Assembly: GCA_938003875.1 (NCBI GenBank)
Contig: CALKWO010000117.1
Location: forward strand, 1 to 61,440
DNA length: 61,440 nucleotides
From: an uncultured bacterium
GTDB taxonomy: Bacteria > Planctomycetota > Uabimicrobiia > Uabimicrobiales > JABWCH01
Direction: 5' to 3'
Below are positions 9,757 through 18,293 of the stretch, piece after piece (position 1 is the stretch's first letter; each line of letters begins with the position of its first letter). Position numbers and translations under genes: made by a program. The notes below the pieces were generated by a model that searched no databases, was not told the origin of the DNA, and saw only the letters and a program-made list of their open reading frames with translations.

Positions 9757-10116
9757 AAAACCATCCTTTAACTGAAACAAAAACAAACATGCGATCTGTG
9801 CTTTTTACAAACTATACCGATAACCATCGCATGGGCTACCAGATAGCAAAAGATACAATCTTTACGATTTCTAACGGTTCGGCCTCAACCACGTCCTCAA
9901 CATACAATTTCGCCGGGGAAAATTCGTTTTGACAAAAGTTTATTTTGCCAATACCGAATGCCTCTACAAGTGTAAAAGTAAACTCAGCAAACTACTTCTC
10001 CAGCCGACTACTAGATAGTTTCGTCGAAACGATAAAAACTAGAGAGTCGAACTATTCGAACGAAAATAATAAATGCTAACGGGTTTTCAGAAAAGTATCC
10101 AAATCCGTTTAGAACA
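9757..10116 (-). promoter_or_regulatory. 360-nt structured 5' leader of the RRM gene
   Basis: If transcription starts at the promoter at 10123-10151, the mRNA carries about 360 untranslated nt. The leader has no credible ORF (only frames of about 10 codons). It is less AT-rich than the bases just upstream and contains inverted repeats: CATGCGAT/ATCGCATG (9788-9795 and 9826-9833, perfect 8 bp, 30-nt loop) ending about 30 nt before the start codon, and GTTTCG-a-CGAAAC near 10018-10031. A thermosensing or autoregulatory leader, or a processed small RNA, are the candidates; nothing matches a riboswitch class I know. Confidence 0.5.
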
Positions 10117-10122
10117 AATTGT

Positions 10123-10151
10123 ATTCTAACTCTTTCTTTTTTGTAAGTCAA
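10123..10151 (-). promoter_or_regulatory. strong sigma70-like promoter for the RRM gene
   Basis: Minus strand TTGACT (10146-10151), a 17-nt spacer, and TAGAAT (10123-10128). Both boxes match the consensus at five of six positions with ideal spacing. The region upstream to 10311 is extremely AT-rich and holds no gene. Confidence 0.65.
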
Positions 10152-10311
10152 CGAAAAATTATAAATATTTTTTTATTTGAAATAAACTTTTATTTGAAAA
10201 AAATAAAAAATTAAAGATAGCTTTTAACTCTTTTTTTGGCAATAAATTATATCGAGCTATATAAAAAATATTTCCATTCTGATGCTATAAAAAATTGGCG
10301 ATTCAAAAAAT

Positions 10312-10719
10312 TTAATTTTGTGTAGGGGGAGTAAAATACACTTCTTTTTTGTTCAAAATTTCTGTGTTTGTATCACCCATTCCAAAGATTTTTTTGAATC
10401 GAATATCTGTATGGCTATATAAAGGAAGAGTGGCGAAAACATCCAGGAAAGAATGAGTAAATCCACTGAAAGGAAAATCGCCGTGATCCCATACAAACCG
10501 AAGTGAAGCAAAATTGAGAACATGAACGAAAGGATAGATGAACGGCTCTACTAGCAAATCCTGGACAAGACGGTTATCTCCTGTTCCTTGCATCATAGTA
10601 AATTTAGTGTTGACATAAGTATCAGGAATAAAGCCGCCAGAAGGACTTGAAGTCGTCCCACATCCTGTAATAGCAAGAATACTTAAGATAAACAGAAAAA
10701 GAAAAATCATTTTTTTCAC
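10312..10719 (-). CDS. small lipoprotein, unknown
   Basis: 135 residues. N-terminal basic start, hydrophobic stretch and lipobox ending AITGC at residue 20 show export and lipid attachment. The mature part has a conserved-looking pattern: aromatic residues, then a DVFATLPLYSHTD stretch, distantly like the small YceK/YidQ lipoproteins, though this is a weak resemblance. Function unknown. AGGAG lies upstream of the ATG. It stands alone between the RRM promoter and a divergent gene. Confidence 0.75.
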   Translation of the reverse strand: MKKMIFLFLFILSILAITGCGTTSSPSGGFIPDTYVNTKFTMMQGTGDNRLVQDLLVEPFIYPFVHVLNFASLRFVWDHGDFPFSGFTHSFLDVFATLPLYSHTDIRFKKIFGMGDTNTEILNKKEVYFTPPTQN

Positions 10720-10874
10720 GTTGTTCTTCTCCTAAAAATAGTAATGCATTGTTGATTATAAGTTGGATTTTAATTTTTATAATATCTGGAAAATTCTTTG
10801 CAGTAAAGAAGAAAATTTTATAAAATATCGTAAAAATAGTTTATTGATACAAATTTGATTTGAAAGAAATATAA

Positions 10875-11237
10875 ATGATTGATTGGGAAAGCATTCGTGA
10901 AGAATGCTCTAAAAACAATAAGGTTATTAAAATTCCTAAGGCTGGAAAAATAGATTTCCCTCCTGACTTCCATGAGGCCAATCTTGGTATCTCTAAAGGT
11001 GCTATTCGCCAATATCGCGATGAAAAAGCAACGTACAGCCTTCATGTTCATGAATTTGAAGACTACTTTTTAGCCCATGTAGATACGTTCAACCCAGAAT
11101 ATCATCCTCTGGCCCATGGAATCGTAGATACCCCTGGCATGACTTTAGGCATTGTTGCAGGAGCCATTGCCTTATATTTTGTCGCGAAAAAGGCAAAAAA
11201 TTTGAGTTTTTTTGCAGAAAAAGAGTGGGAGCAATAA
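10875..11237 (+). CDS. small membrane protein, unknown
   Basis: 120 residues. A soluble, charged N-terminal part of about 85 residues precedes one C-terminal membrane helix (about 88-104, GMTLGIVAGAIALYFVA) and a short charged tail. I do not recognise the family. It starts ATG with a GAAAG site and ends 55 bp before the histidine kinase gene, so the two may be co-transcribed and this protein could work with that kinase. Confidence 0.65.
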   Translation: MIDWESIREECSKNNKVIKIPKAGKIDFPPDFHEANLGISKGAIRQYRDEKATYSLHVHEFEDYFLAHVDTFNPEYHPLAHGIVDTPGMTLGIVAGAIALYFVAKKAKNLSFFAEKEWEQ

Positions 11238-11292
11238 GAAAATCAGTCCTTTCACATTGGTCGTAAAAGTGTGAGCTTTTAGTGAGATTTTC

Positions 11293-12918
11293 ATGGTAAG
11301 TGAAGAGCCTATCCGATGTTTAATCGCTGATGATGACCTTTATATCGCGGATTTTTTGAAAGAGGCTATCTCTGACCCCAACGTTGTTGCAAGCATTGTT
11401 CATGATGGAGAGCAGGCACTGGAAGCTTTAGCTCAAGGCACTGCTTTTGATATTCTTATAACCGATTTGAACATGCCTAAAATGGATGGTGAAGAGTTGC
11501 TCAAACAAGTGCGTAAAATTTCTCCTAAAACTTTGATCATCGTTCTTACTGGCTATGGTTCTATTAATTCCGCAGTTTCTTTGATCCAGCAAGGAGCATT
11601 TGACTATCTTACAAAGCCTATTGAGCTTCAGGATTTCTTTAATGCTATGGACAAGGCGATTGATCATGTAAAAGCGATTCGTAAAAAAAAACTAAAGGGT
11701 GATATATCTAAAGTATGGCATATCAGTCAGTTAATAGATAAAAATCTCTCACCTAATCATCTCTTGGAAGGAATTATTGAAAATGCTCTTAAAGTCACAC
11801 ATGGTAAGGCAGGTGTGATTTTTTTACGATTGGAAAACCATCGCTGGAGAGAAGGTGCACAGAAAAATCTGGATTCGGATAAAATTGCCCAGATTCTTTC
11901 TAAAATCCAAAACAACCTTGAACCCTGGCAAGAAACCTGCCAGGAGGAAATCAACAAAAACACCTTGCGCATCTTATCTATGAATGAAACAGAGCAGGTT
12001 ATCTTTGCCCCTTTTATGGAAGAGGGAAAGGTAGTAGGCATACTAGCTATTATATTGGATCCAGGCAGTACTATTTCACATCTACCTGGGCTTTTGGCAA
12101 TTTTTTGCTCTCAGGTGTATACCATTGTAACAATGGCAATACGGATACATCAACTTTTGCATACTAATGAAGAGATGATTAAAACGCATGTGGAACTCGA
12201 AAGATTGCATAACGAGTTGAAACAATCTGCCAAGTTAGCCTGTATTGGAGAGCTTTCTGCAAGCATTGCCCATGATATCAATACCCCGCTTACCTGCATT
12301 ATTGGGTTTGTGCGCCTGGGAATGCGTCTTGTCGAAAAAGCCAACCTTCAAGAAGAAGATATCAATAAACTGAGGAGTTATCTGGAAAAAATTTTCAGTG
12401 AATCCACACGTTGCCAGCAGATCATCAATGATTTGCTGGTATTTTCCAGAAAAGAAAATAAAACTTTAGAACCTGTACAAATTCAAGATATTATCAATAA
12501 AACGGTTGCATTGTTGGATGCACAATTTTCAGAAAAAAAAATTCATTTTACTATGGACATATCTCCTGCTTTTCCTAAAATAATAGGGAATGCAAATCAA
12601 TTGCAACAAGTTTTTATGAATATGTTTGTGAATGCTAAAAATGCTATGGCAGAAGGTGGAATGCTTTCTGTCAGAGCAGAGTCGGTGGCAGGAAAAGCCA
12701 AGATTTTTATTACAGATACAGGAAAAGGTATCCCAAAAGAAAATCTAAATAAAATTTTTGAACCTTTTTTCACAACGAATCCTAGTGGCAAAGGAACAGG
12801 CTTAGGCCTTTCGATTAGCAAAAAAATCATCAAAGAACATGGTGGTGAAATCCAAGTGGAAAGTGAAGTCAATAAGGGAACGACTATTATTCTATCTTTG
12901 AATATAGCGGAAAAATGA
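11293..12918 (+). CDS. receiver - GAF - histidine kinase
   Basis: A 541-residue soluble signalling protein. An N-terminal receiver domain (about 7-125) carries the acidic pair D13/D14, phospho-acceptor D58, T86 and K108. A GAF-like domain (about 150-285) is next, followed by a short coiled coil, the H-box with H327 in IAHDINTPL, and a HATPase domain with an N-box near 447, DTGKG 475-479 and GTGLGL 501-506. With the receiver in front and no membrane segment, it is likely driven by phosphotransfer from another kinase, with the GAF domain tuning activity. No output regulator is adjacent. An imperfect inverted repeat begins at its stop codon. Confidence 0.9.
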   Translation: MVSEEPIRCLIADDDLYIADFLKEAISDPNVVASIVHDGEQALEALAQGTAFDILITDLNMPKMDGEELLKQVRKISPKTLIIVLTGYGSINSAVSLIQQGAFDYLTKPIELQDFFNAMDKAIDHVKAIRKKKLKGDISKVWHISQLIDKNLSPNHLLEGIIENALKVTHGKAGVIFLRLENHRWREGAQKNLDSDKIAQILSKIQNNLEPWQETCQEEINKNTLRILSMNETEQVIFAPFMEEGKVVGILAIILDPGSTISHLPGLLAIFCSQVYTIVTMAIRIHQLLHTNEEMIKTHVELERLHNELKQSAKLACIGELSASIAHDINTPLTCIIGFVRLGMRLVEKANLQEEDINKLRSYLEKIFSESTRCQQIINDLLVFSRKENKTLEPVQIQDIINKTVALLDAQFSEKKIHFTMDISPAFPKIIGNANQLQQVFMNMFVNAKNAMAEGGMLSVRAESVAGKAKIFITDTGKGIPKENLNKIFEPFFTTNPSGKGTGLGLSISKKIIKEHGGEIQVESEVNKGTTIILSLNIAEK

Positions 12919-12954
12919 CCAAATAAAAGGACTTTGTGTACCCTGTTTTGGTCA
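12916..12954 (+). terminator. weak stem-loop after the kinase gene
   Basis: TGACCAAA (12916-12923, including the stop codon) and TTTGGTCA (12947-12954) are perfect 8-bp inverted repeats with a 23-nt loop. No U-run follows, so termination here is doubtful. The rest of the gap to 13146 contains only a promoter. Confidence 0.3.
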
Positions 12955-13052
12955 ACGAAAAGATGCAATTCTTGCATAAGTCTCTAAAAAAATATTGGCA
13001 TAACATTTGCTAAAAAAAGTTAGAACATCAAAATAAATATCTCATTATTTCT

Positions 13053-13080
13053 TTGCAATAGAAAGAATTCTCTTTATAGA
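13053..13080 (+). promoter_or_regulatory. candidate promoter of the coiled-coil gene
   Basis: TTGCAA (13053-13058), a 16-nt spacer, TATAGA (13075-13080). It would give a leader of about 60 nt before the ATG at 13147. Confidence 0.4.
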
Positions 13081-13146
13081 AAAAGTTTAGCCATTACTAT
13101 AAATTCTTAAAATATGCAAAGACTTAAAATCAAAAAGGAGAGAAGC

Positions 13147-14751
13147 ATGAAAAAAATATTTGCATTTTGTTTTCTTTTTGGCATTTGCTCTGCCATTCTT
13201 TTTTCACAAGATAATGATATTCAGTCTCATAAAAAAATGATGGTTCGACGATCAGCCATTTTAGATGCTTATCGCGAACTGGTAGAGTCTGTAAAAAAGG
13301 TCAAAATATCTTCCGAATCTTTTGTCAAGGACTTTATACTTCAGCATGATTCTCTGGAAGCTAAGCTAGGAGAATGTACTTTACGAAGTGCTCAGGTTGT
13401 AGCTACTAGATACATGCCAGATGGAAGCTGTGAAGTAGATATGGTTTTGAATGTAAATGATCTTGTTGTCTTTTTAAAAACAATCCAGGCAGAGTATAAG
13501 TTTGTTTCATTTAAAAGTATAGTCTTTGATGATCTCATGCAGCAAAGCACGGTAAAGTATATACGTGCAACAGGAAAAAGCACTCTTTTGGAAAGTATAG
13601 GCACAGTACAAATTCAGAACCTTCAAAACGAAAGCTCCATTCTCAAAGAAGAGATTTTAAGACTTAAGCAGCAACTCTCGGATTTTCAAACTTTCCAACA
13701 AAATTTTCTGGCTTTTTTGGAAGAAAATAGAGAATTGAAACAGCAAATACAAAGCTTAAAAGTAGGAGATAATGAACTAAAAGATCTGAAAAAAAATCAG
13801 GAAGAATTAGATTCTTATAAAAAGAAAAACCAAGAGAACTTAAAAGAAATAGATAGCCTAAAAAAAGATATTCACAGGTATCAAAATATGCTTATAATAT
13901 ATCAAGGTTATCAAGAACAGTCTCAGAAAACTCTTGCAGAAAATCGGGAATTAAAAGAACAAATCGTTCAAATAAAACAAAAATTAGATGAATCTCAATC
14001 TCAGTTGGAAAGCTATTCTGAATACAAATTAAAACATGAAGAAATACTTAAAAAATATCAAAAAACTTTAGAAGAAATGGAAAGCCTACAAAAGCAGGTT
14101 GCCGAGATCAATGATCTAAAGTCTCGCATAAATGCTTTAACCCAGGAAAACAATAAAATAAAACGAGAGCAAAAAGATCTTAAAAATAAGCTTTCCAGCC
14201 AGGAACAGTCATTGAGAGAATTAGAGAATCTGAAGAAACAAAAAGATCATTTTATAAAAGAAAAGGCTAAACTTGTATCACAAATTGAACAAGATCAAAA
14301 TAGCATGACACAATTGCAGATTCAAAATGCGCAACTGCAAGCAGAAATAGAGCGTCTAAAAAGGGTTCCTGTGGGTGTATGGATAGATGCCAATCCTGAA
14401 CAAAAAATCATGGCAAGAAGGGCTGCAACCAACGATGCTTATAAGCAACTTATAGAAAACTTTAAAAAGATAAGAATAGATTCTAAGAGTATTCTGAAAG
14501 ACTTGATTTTAGAGAATCAGCCTGCCCATATAGCAATTGATGGCTTCGCACAAGAAGCCAAAATTCTCGATATAAGATATATGGCAGATGGAACATGCGA
14601 AGTAGATATGGCAATTGCTTTCCATGATTTTGTGAAATTCATCAAAGAAATCGCTAAAAATTGCGATATAAAAAATCAAAATTTTGATCAGATTCATATC
14701 TACAATTCTTTAAGCTATTTCAAAGTAACAGGATGTGGTACATTCAAATAA
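13147..14751 (+). CDS. exported coiled-coil protein capped by two LPP20-like domains
   Basis: 534 residues with a cleavable signal peptide (about 1-20, ending ILFSQ). The mature protein is symmetric: a domain at about 24-148, a coiled coil rich in Q/E/K/L heptads at about 155-405, and a second copy of the same domain at about 412-534. Both copies share ARRAA/VRRSA..DAY..L, then RYM.DG.CEVDM and a final ATG/VTGxxTxx. That pattern is of the LPP20/FlgP-type domain found in outer-membrane or periplasmic proteins. The role is unknown, perhaps a periplasmic spacer. The start follows AAGGAG by 8 nt; the frame is open 11 codons further upstream. Confidence 0.75.
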   Translation: MKKIFAFCFLFGICSAILFSQDNDIQSHKKMMVRRSAILDAYRELVESVKKVKISSESFVKDFILQHDSLEAKLGECTLRSAQVVATRYMPDGSCEVDMVLNVNDLVVFLKTIQAEYKFVSFKSIVFDDLMQQSTVKYIRATGKSTLLESIGTVQIQNLQNESSILKEEILRLKQQLSDFQTFQQNFLAFLEENRELKQQIQSLKVGDNELKDLKKNQEELDSYKKKNQENLKEIDSLKKDIHRYQNMLIIYQGYQEQSQKTLAENRELKEQIVQIKQKLDESQSQLESYSEYKLKHEEILKKYQKTLEEMESLQKQVAEINDLKSRINALTQENNKIKREQKDLKNKLSSQEQSLRELENLKKQKDHFIKEKAKLVSQIEQDQNSMTQLQIQNAQLQAEIERLKRVPVGVWIDANPEQKIMARRAATNDAYKQLIENFKKIRIDSKSILKDLILENQPAHIAIDGFAQEAKILDIRYMADGTCEVDMAIAFHDFVKFIKEIAKNCDIKNQNFDQIHIYNSLSYFKVTGCGTFK

Positions 14752-14759
14752 ATAATCGA

Positions 14760-14850
14760 AAGATTGTAGTCGCAGGGTTGCGCCAAAAAGCTGCTCAAAA
14801 GCCGAACGCCAGGGCAATCCCTGCCTCTTTGTTCAATACTCTCTAAATTG
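14760..14850 (+). repeat. palindromic repeat copy A
   Basis: Member of the GCAGGGTTGCGC...GCGCAATCCCTGC family described under 30288-30391. This copy has a shortened loop and reads GGGCAATCCCTGC in the second arm, followed by the common flank ending in a variant of 'aatactctctaa'. It fills the gap between two plus-strand genes. Confidence 0.75.
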
Positions 14851-14878
14851 TGTTAAGAATTCATGAAAGAGGATCGTG

Positions 14879-16159
14879 ATGTTTGGTAGCATTCTTTTTA
14901 ATGGTAATATAATAAAAGAAACAGATTTTATCTATAAATTCCAAGATCGTATTTTACAGAGCAACCATATTGACCCTGTTGTAAGAGAGAGAAAAAAGGT
15001 TTTGCTCGTTACTGGTGCGTGGGGAAAAGAAGAATTCCAGGAATCTCACATCAAGGAATCTTTAAAAAAGATTGGCATTCCTTCTCATTATAAAAATGGT
15101 TTTGATGAAAACATCCAGAACCTGAGTGTCTACCATGAATGGATGCAATTCCAGGAAAAGCATCCTGGCATTCAGGAAATGTACTTTGGCTCTTTAAATA
15201 ATCTATTCAGAATCAAGACATTCTATCATGAGCGCAATGCAGAGCTAGTCAATTTACTCCAGCACCATGTTCGTATGATCAAAAAAGATTTCCCGTATCT
15301 TAGCCTGTCTGATTTTTTCTCTTACAATGCCCAAGAGGAAGAATGGCGGGTTCCTCAAATGAACGACAGAGAGCTTTTAAAACACTATTCCTGCCTGGAA
15401 ATGCAAAAAACCATGAGCTTTCTTGTCGGAGGAGATGAGCTTCAGGCAAAAATTTCTTCAGAAATTCAGGATTATGCTAAAATACGCTCTGGTTTGCCAG
15501 CAAACCAGGAGTATCATATAAAACGCAAAGAATTGATTGAAAGAATTTTATCTTCTAATTCCATCTTTATCTTTGGTGGTGATGTTGCATCTCTTTACTA
15601 TTCTTTGAAATTTTGGGAATTAGAATGGGCATTGCAAGAAGCCTTGATACGAGGCACCAATTTTTATACAGTTTCTGCTGGCTCCATCGTTCTTTGCAAT
15701 AAAATCATTGTTTATATAGAACTTCCTGAAAAAAATGGACAAAAGAGCAACCAATTTGTATTCTTCGATAATGGTATGGGGCTTGTGAGGAAAATCAAAG
15801 TTTTCCCTCATTGCAGGGATCGTATACAGACAGACGATCCTGATAATTTAGCCTACCTGGCACATCGTTTCCAGGGGAGGGTTTGCGTTGGTCTCAATGA
15901 AGAAAGCTTCCTGCTTATGGACGCGGAACGTGGTGCTAATGGAAGAATCTATCCTCGGTATACATCCGTGGGAGAAAATGATGGGGTATACGTCTTTGAT
16001 CTTTCTGGCAAAAAAATTTGCGTCCGCAATGGAGAGCAACTGATGGTTCCTGGTTCCTTGCTTTGGGAAAAAAATATGCAAAAGACCCGAAGAACCGAAC
16101 AGGCCAGGCCTATATTCTCCCAATACGATGGAAGTACTCTCTGGAGAGACAATGAATAG
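14879..16159 (+). CDS. peptidase S51 / cyanophycinase-like protein
   Basis: 426 residues. Residues about 225-275 hold the diagnostic segment of the S51 fold: GGD 233-235, then VSAGS with candidate nucleophile S266, the same arrangement as the GxSAGA elbow in peptidase E and cyanophycinase. The N-terminal region has a KVLLVTGAW beta strand that fits the class I glutamine-amidotransferase-like fold. At 426 residues it is much longer than peptidase E (about 230), with an insert between the strand and the elbow. Substrate unknown. ATG at 14879 is preceded by AGAGG; a GTG one codon earlier is less likely. A clean terminator follows. Confidence 0.6.
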   Translation: MFGSILFNGNIIKETDFIYKFQDRILQSNHIDPVVRERKKVLLVTGAWGKEEFQESHIKESLKKIGIPSHYKNGFDENIQNLSVYHEWMQFQEKHPGIQEMYFGSLNNLFRIKTFYHERNAELVNLLQHHVRMIKKDFPYLSLSDFFSYNAQEEEWRVPQMNDRELLKHYSCLEMQKTMSFLVGGDELQAKISSEIQDYAKIRSGLPANQEYHIKRKELIERILSSNSIFIFGGDVASLYYSLKFWELEWALQEALIRGTNFYTVSAGSIVLCNKIIVYIELPEKNGQKSNQFVFFDNGMGLVRKIKVFPHCRDRIQTDDPDNLAYLAHRFQGRVCVGLNEESFLLMDAERGANGRIYPRYTSVGENDGVYVFDLSGKKICVRNGEQLMVPGSLLWEKNMQKTRRTEQARPIFSQYDGSTLWRDNE

Positions 16160-16185
16160 ATCGTCTGTATGAAATGGTCAGGAAA

Positions 16186-16228
16186 GAGAATCACAGATAG
16201 ACCAAGTTCATCTGTGGTTCTCTTTTTT
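16186..16228 (+). terminator. rho-independent terminator
   Basis: GAGAATCACAGAT (16186-16198), an 11-nt loop, ATCTGTGGTTCTC (16210-16222) and TTTTTT. The 13-bp stem with one wobble plus the U-run makes it the clearest intrinsic terminator in the window. Confidence 0.85.
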
Positions 16229-16258
16229 CATCCACTCGTTTAAAAGGGAAAAGATACT

Positions 16259-16411
16259 ATGAAAAATTTATGGAAAGTGATTTTTATTATAACTTTATTT
16301 CTGTTAAATGCCTGCCAGTCTTATGAGATCAGAAAAGGAGACACGGGCATAGAGTTGGAAGAAACAGGAAAGATAGATACAGAAAAAAAAGAACAGCCAA
16401 TAGCCCAATAG
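16259..16411 (+). CDS. 50-residue lipoprotein, unknown
   Basis: A short gene: a hydrophobic signal (KVIFIITLFLLNAC) with lipobox cysteine at residue 19, then about 30 mostly charged residues ending in a Gln stop. The ribosome site AGGGAAAAG lies upstream. It ends 12 bp before the next lipoprotein gene, so both probably share one transcript that begins after the terminator at 16186-16228. Confidence 0.55.
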   Translation: MKNLWKVIFIITLFLLNACQSYEIRKGDTGIELEETGKIDTEKKEQPIAQ

Positions 16412-16423
16412 AGAGGAAAGTCC

Positions 16424-17089
16424 ATGCTATCCAGTAGACATCTGCTATTTTTTCTTATTGCTTTGATTACTGCGTGTTCATCAGGGAATATAGTCATTGA
16501 AAGCATCATCGTTAGCGGAGGAGATCATGGGACAAAAGCCTACTTCGCCAATAACACAGCATACCATGTCAACTATGGTGATACCGTCGCGTTTTATAAA
16601 AATAAAAATGATTCTCGCTATCATTCCATAGAATCCAATGCTATTCGCATATATCTCCTGAATCAGGAAAAGTCAGATATGGCTCAAAACAAAGAACCAG
16701 TAGCCCATTCTGTGCTTGTGATTCAAAAATATATCATCGAACATTCTTTCTGGACAGGAAAACAGCCTGCTACCAACATTTCCTTTGAAAAAAAAGAAAT
16801 CACCCTGAAGCCTTTTAATTACAATATCCGTTTTTCCAATATGGGGCCAGGTGATATAAATGAAATTGTTTTTATAGATGCTTTGCCAAAAGAATTTCGC
16901 ATTAAAAAATTACACTACTATTGCGAAGACCGTAGCTATCTTTGGGCTTCGGATTTTGATGATATAGTATGGGAAACCAAAACAAAAAATGGTATAGATT
17001 TTTTGATTGTAAGATTTCAGATGAAGCGACGTGCCATGCGCCCAGAAGAAAAATTCATATTGCGAATTTCTGGGGATTTAGTGTTATAG
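16424..17089 (+). CDS. lipoprotein with DUF11-like C-terminal domain
   Basis: 221 residues with a lipoprotein signal (ALITAC, cysteine at 18). The C-terminal half has a DUF11-like segment at about 133-160: NYNIRFSNMGPGDINEIVF then DALP, which in that beta-sandwich family is the NxGPGxxxxVxxxDxLP signature. Probably an exported or surface beta-sandwich protein; no enzyme motif seen. Start ATG with GAGGAAAG. Second gene of the small lipoprotein pair. Confidence 0.7.
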   Translation: MLSSRHLLFFLIALITACSSGNIVIESIIVSGGDHGTKAYFANNTAYHVNYGDTVAFYKNKNDSRYHSIESNAIRIYLLNQEKSDMAQNKEPVAHSVLVIQKYIIEHSFWTGKQPATNISFEKKEITLKPFNYNIRFSNMGPGDINEIVFIDALPKEFRIKKLHYYCEDRSYLWASDFDDIVWETKTKNGIDFLIVRFQMKRRAMRPEEKFILRISGDLVL

Positions 17090-17093
17090 ACTA

Positions 17094-17201
17094 ACCCTGA
17101 TAAACAGGAAAAGATCACGAATTACGCGAATGGCCGAATGGAGCGAATGAATAATTTTATTTTTGATTTGTTTTATTCGTTTTATTCGCGCTATTCGTGA
17201 T
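17094..17201. repeat. CACGAATTACGCGAATG-type repeat forming a long inverted repeat
   Basis: ATCACGAAT (17114-17122) and ATTCGTGAT (17193-17201) are perfect outer arms. Between them lie several GAATG and ATTCG units, so the whole piece folds back on itself. The left part, including the flank 'gataaac', matches 34799-34875. This is an intergenic dispersed repeat. Confidence 0.65.
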
Positions 17202-17265
17202 TTAAAAATTCTTTGGCATTTTACACGAGATTTCACTCGTAAGTGACTAAGGGAAACATAGAAAT

Positions 17266-17320
17266 TTAACCACAGAGACACACAGAACACAGAACACAGA
17301 ACACAGAGAAACACGAAGAA
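17266..17320. repeat. ACACAGA tandem / CACAGAGAC repeat
   Basis: ttaaccacagagaca is followed by 'acacaga' units repeated in tandem and 'gagaaacacg'. Reverse-orientation relative of 157-200. Non-coding. Confidence 0.65.
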
Positions 17321-17329
17321 GAAAGGTGT

Positions 17330-17568
17330 AAAATTTTAGATCTTTGTAGCTACAAATCATTGCAAAGTAAGCAATTATTGATTAATGCGTATGGCGATCA
17401 CTACAACGAACATTTTGCACTGAATGTCGTTATGTCTTAACTTAGCACGCTTACGATTCCTGTTAAGCTGGATATTATTGTTTTACAACCGATAATCCTG
17501 CTCTATCGCTCAATTCCATTTGTTTCTAGGAATGCTAGAATTTTTTGGACAGGCTACAAAAGTCAAGT
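17330..17568. other. intergenic, partial palindromic-repeat flank
   Basis: 17345-17385 ('gctacaaatcattgcaaag' onwards) matches the outer flank of repeat copy E at 30500-30540 without the palindrome core, so it looks like a decayed or excised copy. The rest, up to the kdpE stop codon, contains no gene that I can support. Confidence 0.45.
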
Positions 17569-18273
17569 TCACGTGAAAATTTCCATGCGATATCCTACTC
17601 CTGGTTCTGTCAGAATCAATTTAGGTCTTTTTGGGTCTTTTTCCAACTTTTGGCGAAGATGCCCTATATGGACACGAAGACTTTCTGTTTGCTCAGAGTA
17701 ATATGCCCCCCATACCATTTTCAGGAGTTGCTGATGAGTAAGTACCTTGCCGCTATGACGGATAAAAGCCTGTAGCAGGTCATATTCGGTGGCTGTAAGT
17801 TTTATTGGTTTATTTTGCAATGTAACGACGCGGTTGCTAAGATTCACCTCTAGTTCCCCATTTCGAAAGACAGAACCCTGGCTCTCATTGTAATTACGGC
17901 GTAGACAGACATGAATCCTGGCTAACAGTTCTCTCATTTTGAAGGGCTTAGTTAAATAATCATCCGCTCCTGACTCCAGAGCATTGACAATCGAAAGTTC
18001 ATCGTTTTTAACAGACAGAATAATGATAGGGACCAGCGACCATTCCCGTATACTTTGTAAAACAGACATACCATCCTCATCGGGTAAACCTAAATCAAGG
18101 ATGATGAGCTTTGGGTTTTCCATAGTTGTCTGTTTGAGGCCCTCTTTTGCATCGCTGGCTTCATAAATACTATAGCCTTGTAATTCTAAAGAAATTTTTA
18201 AGAATCGTCTGATTTGCACTTCATCATCTATGACCAGAATAGACGTTTTTCCAGATGTCGGCCCATTTTCCAT
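17569..18273 (-). CDS. kdpE: KdpE response regulator
   Basis: 234 residues, OmpR/PhoB type. Receiver domain: D16, D17, phospho-acceptor D60, S87 and K109 in YLTKPF. C-terminal winged helix at about 133-232 with the LTATEYDLL and RVHIGHLRQKLE signatures. It is the KdpD partner that activates kdp transcription on low potassium. It lies 20 bp after kdpD, last gene of the kdp operon. Start follows AAAGGTGA. Confidence 0.95.
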   Translation of the reverse strand: MENGPTSGKTSILVIDDEVQIRRFLKISLELQGYSIYEASDAKEGLKQTTMENPKLIILDLGLPDEDGMSVLQSIREWSLVPIIILSVKNDELSIVNALESGADDYLTKPFKMRELLARIHVCLRRNYNESQGSVFRNGELEVNLSNRVVTLQNKPIKLTATEYDLLQAFIRHSGKVLTHQQLLKMVWGAYYSEQTESLRVHIGHLRQKLEKDPKRPKLILTEPGVGYRMEIFT

Positions 18274-18293
18274 AAGTTCACCTTTCTGTTTTT

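Noticed and set aside
9757..10116. tmRNA or tRNA in the RRM leader (T-loop-like GTTCGACTC)
   Set aside because: No acceptor stem, CCA end or tRNA-like fold could be paired around it.
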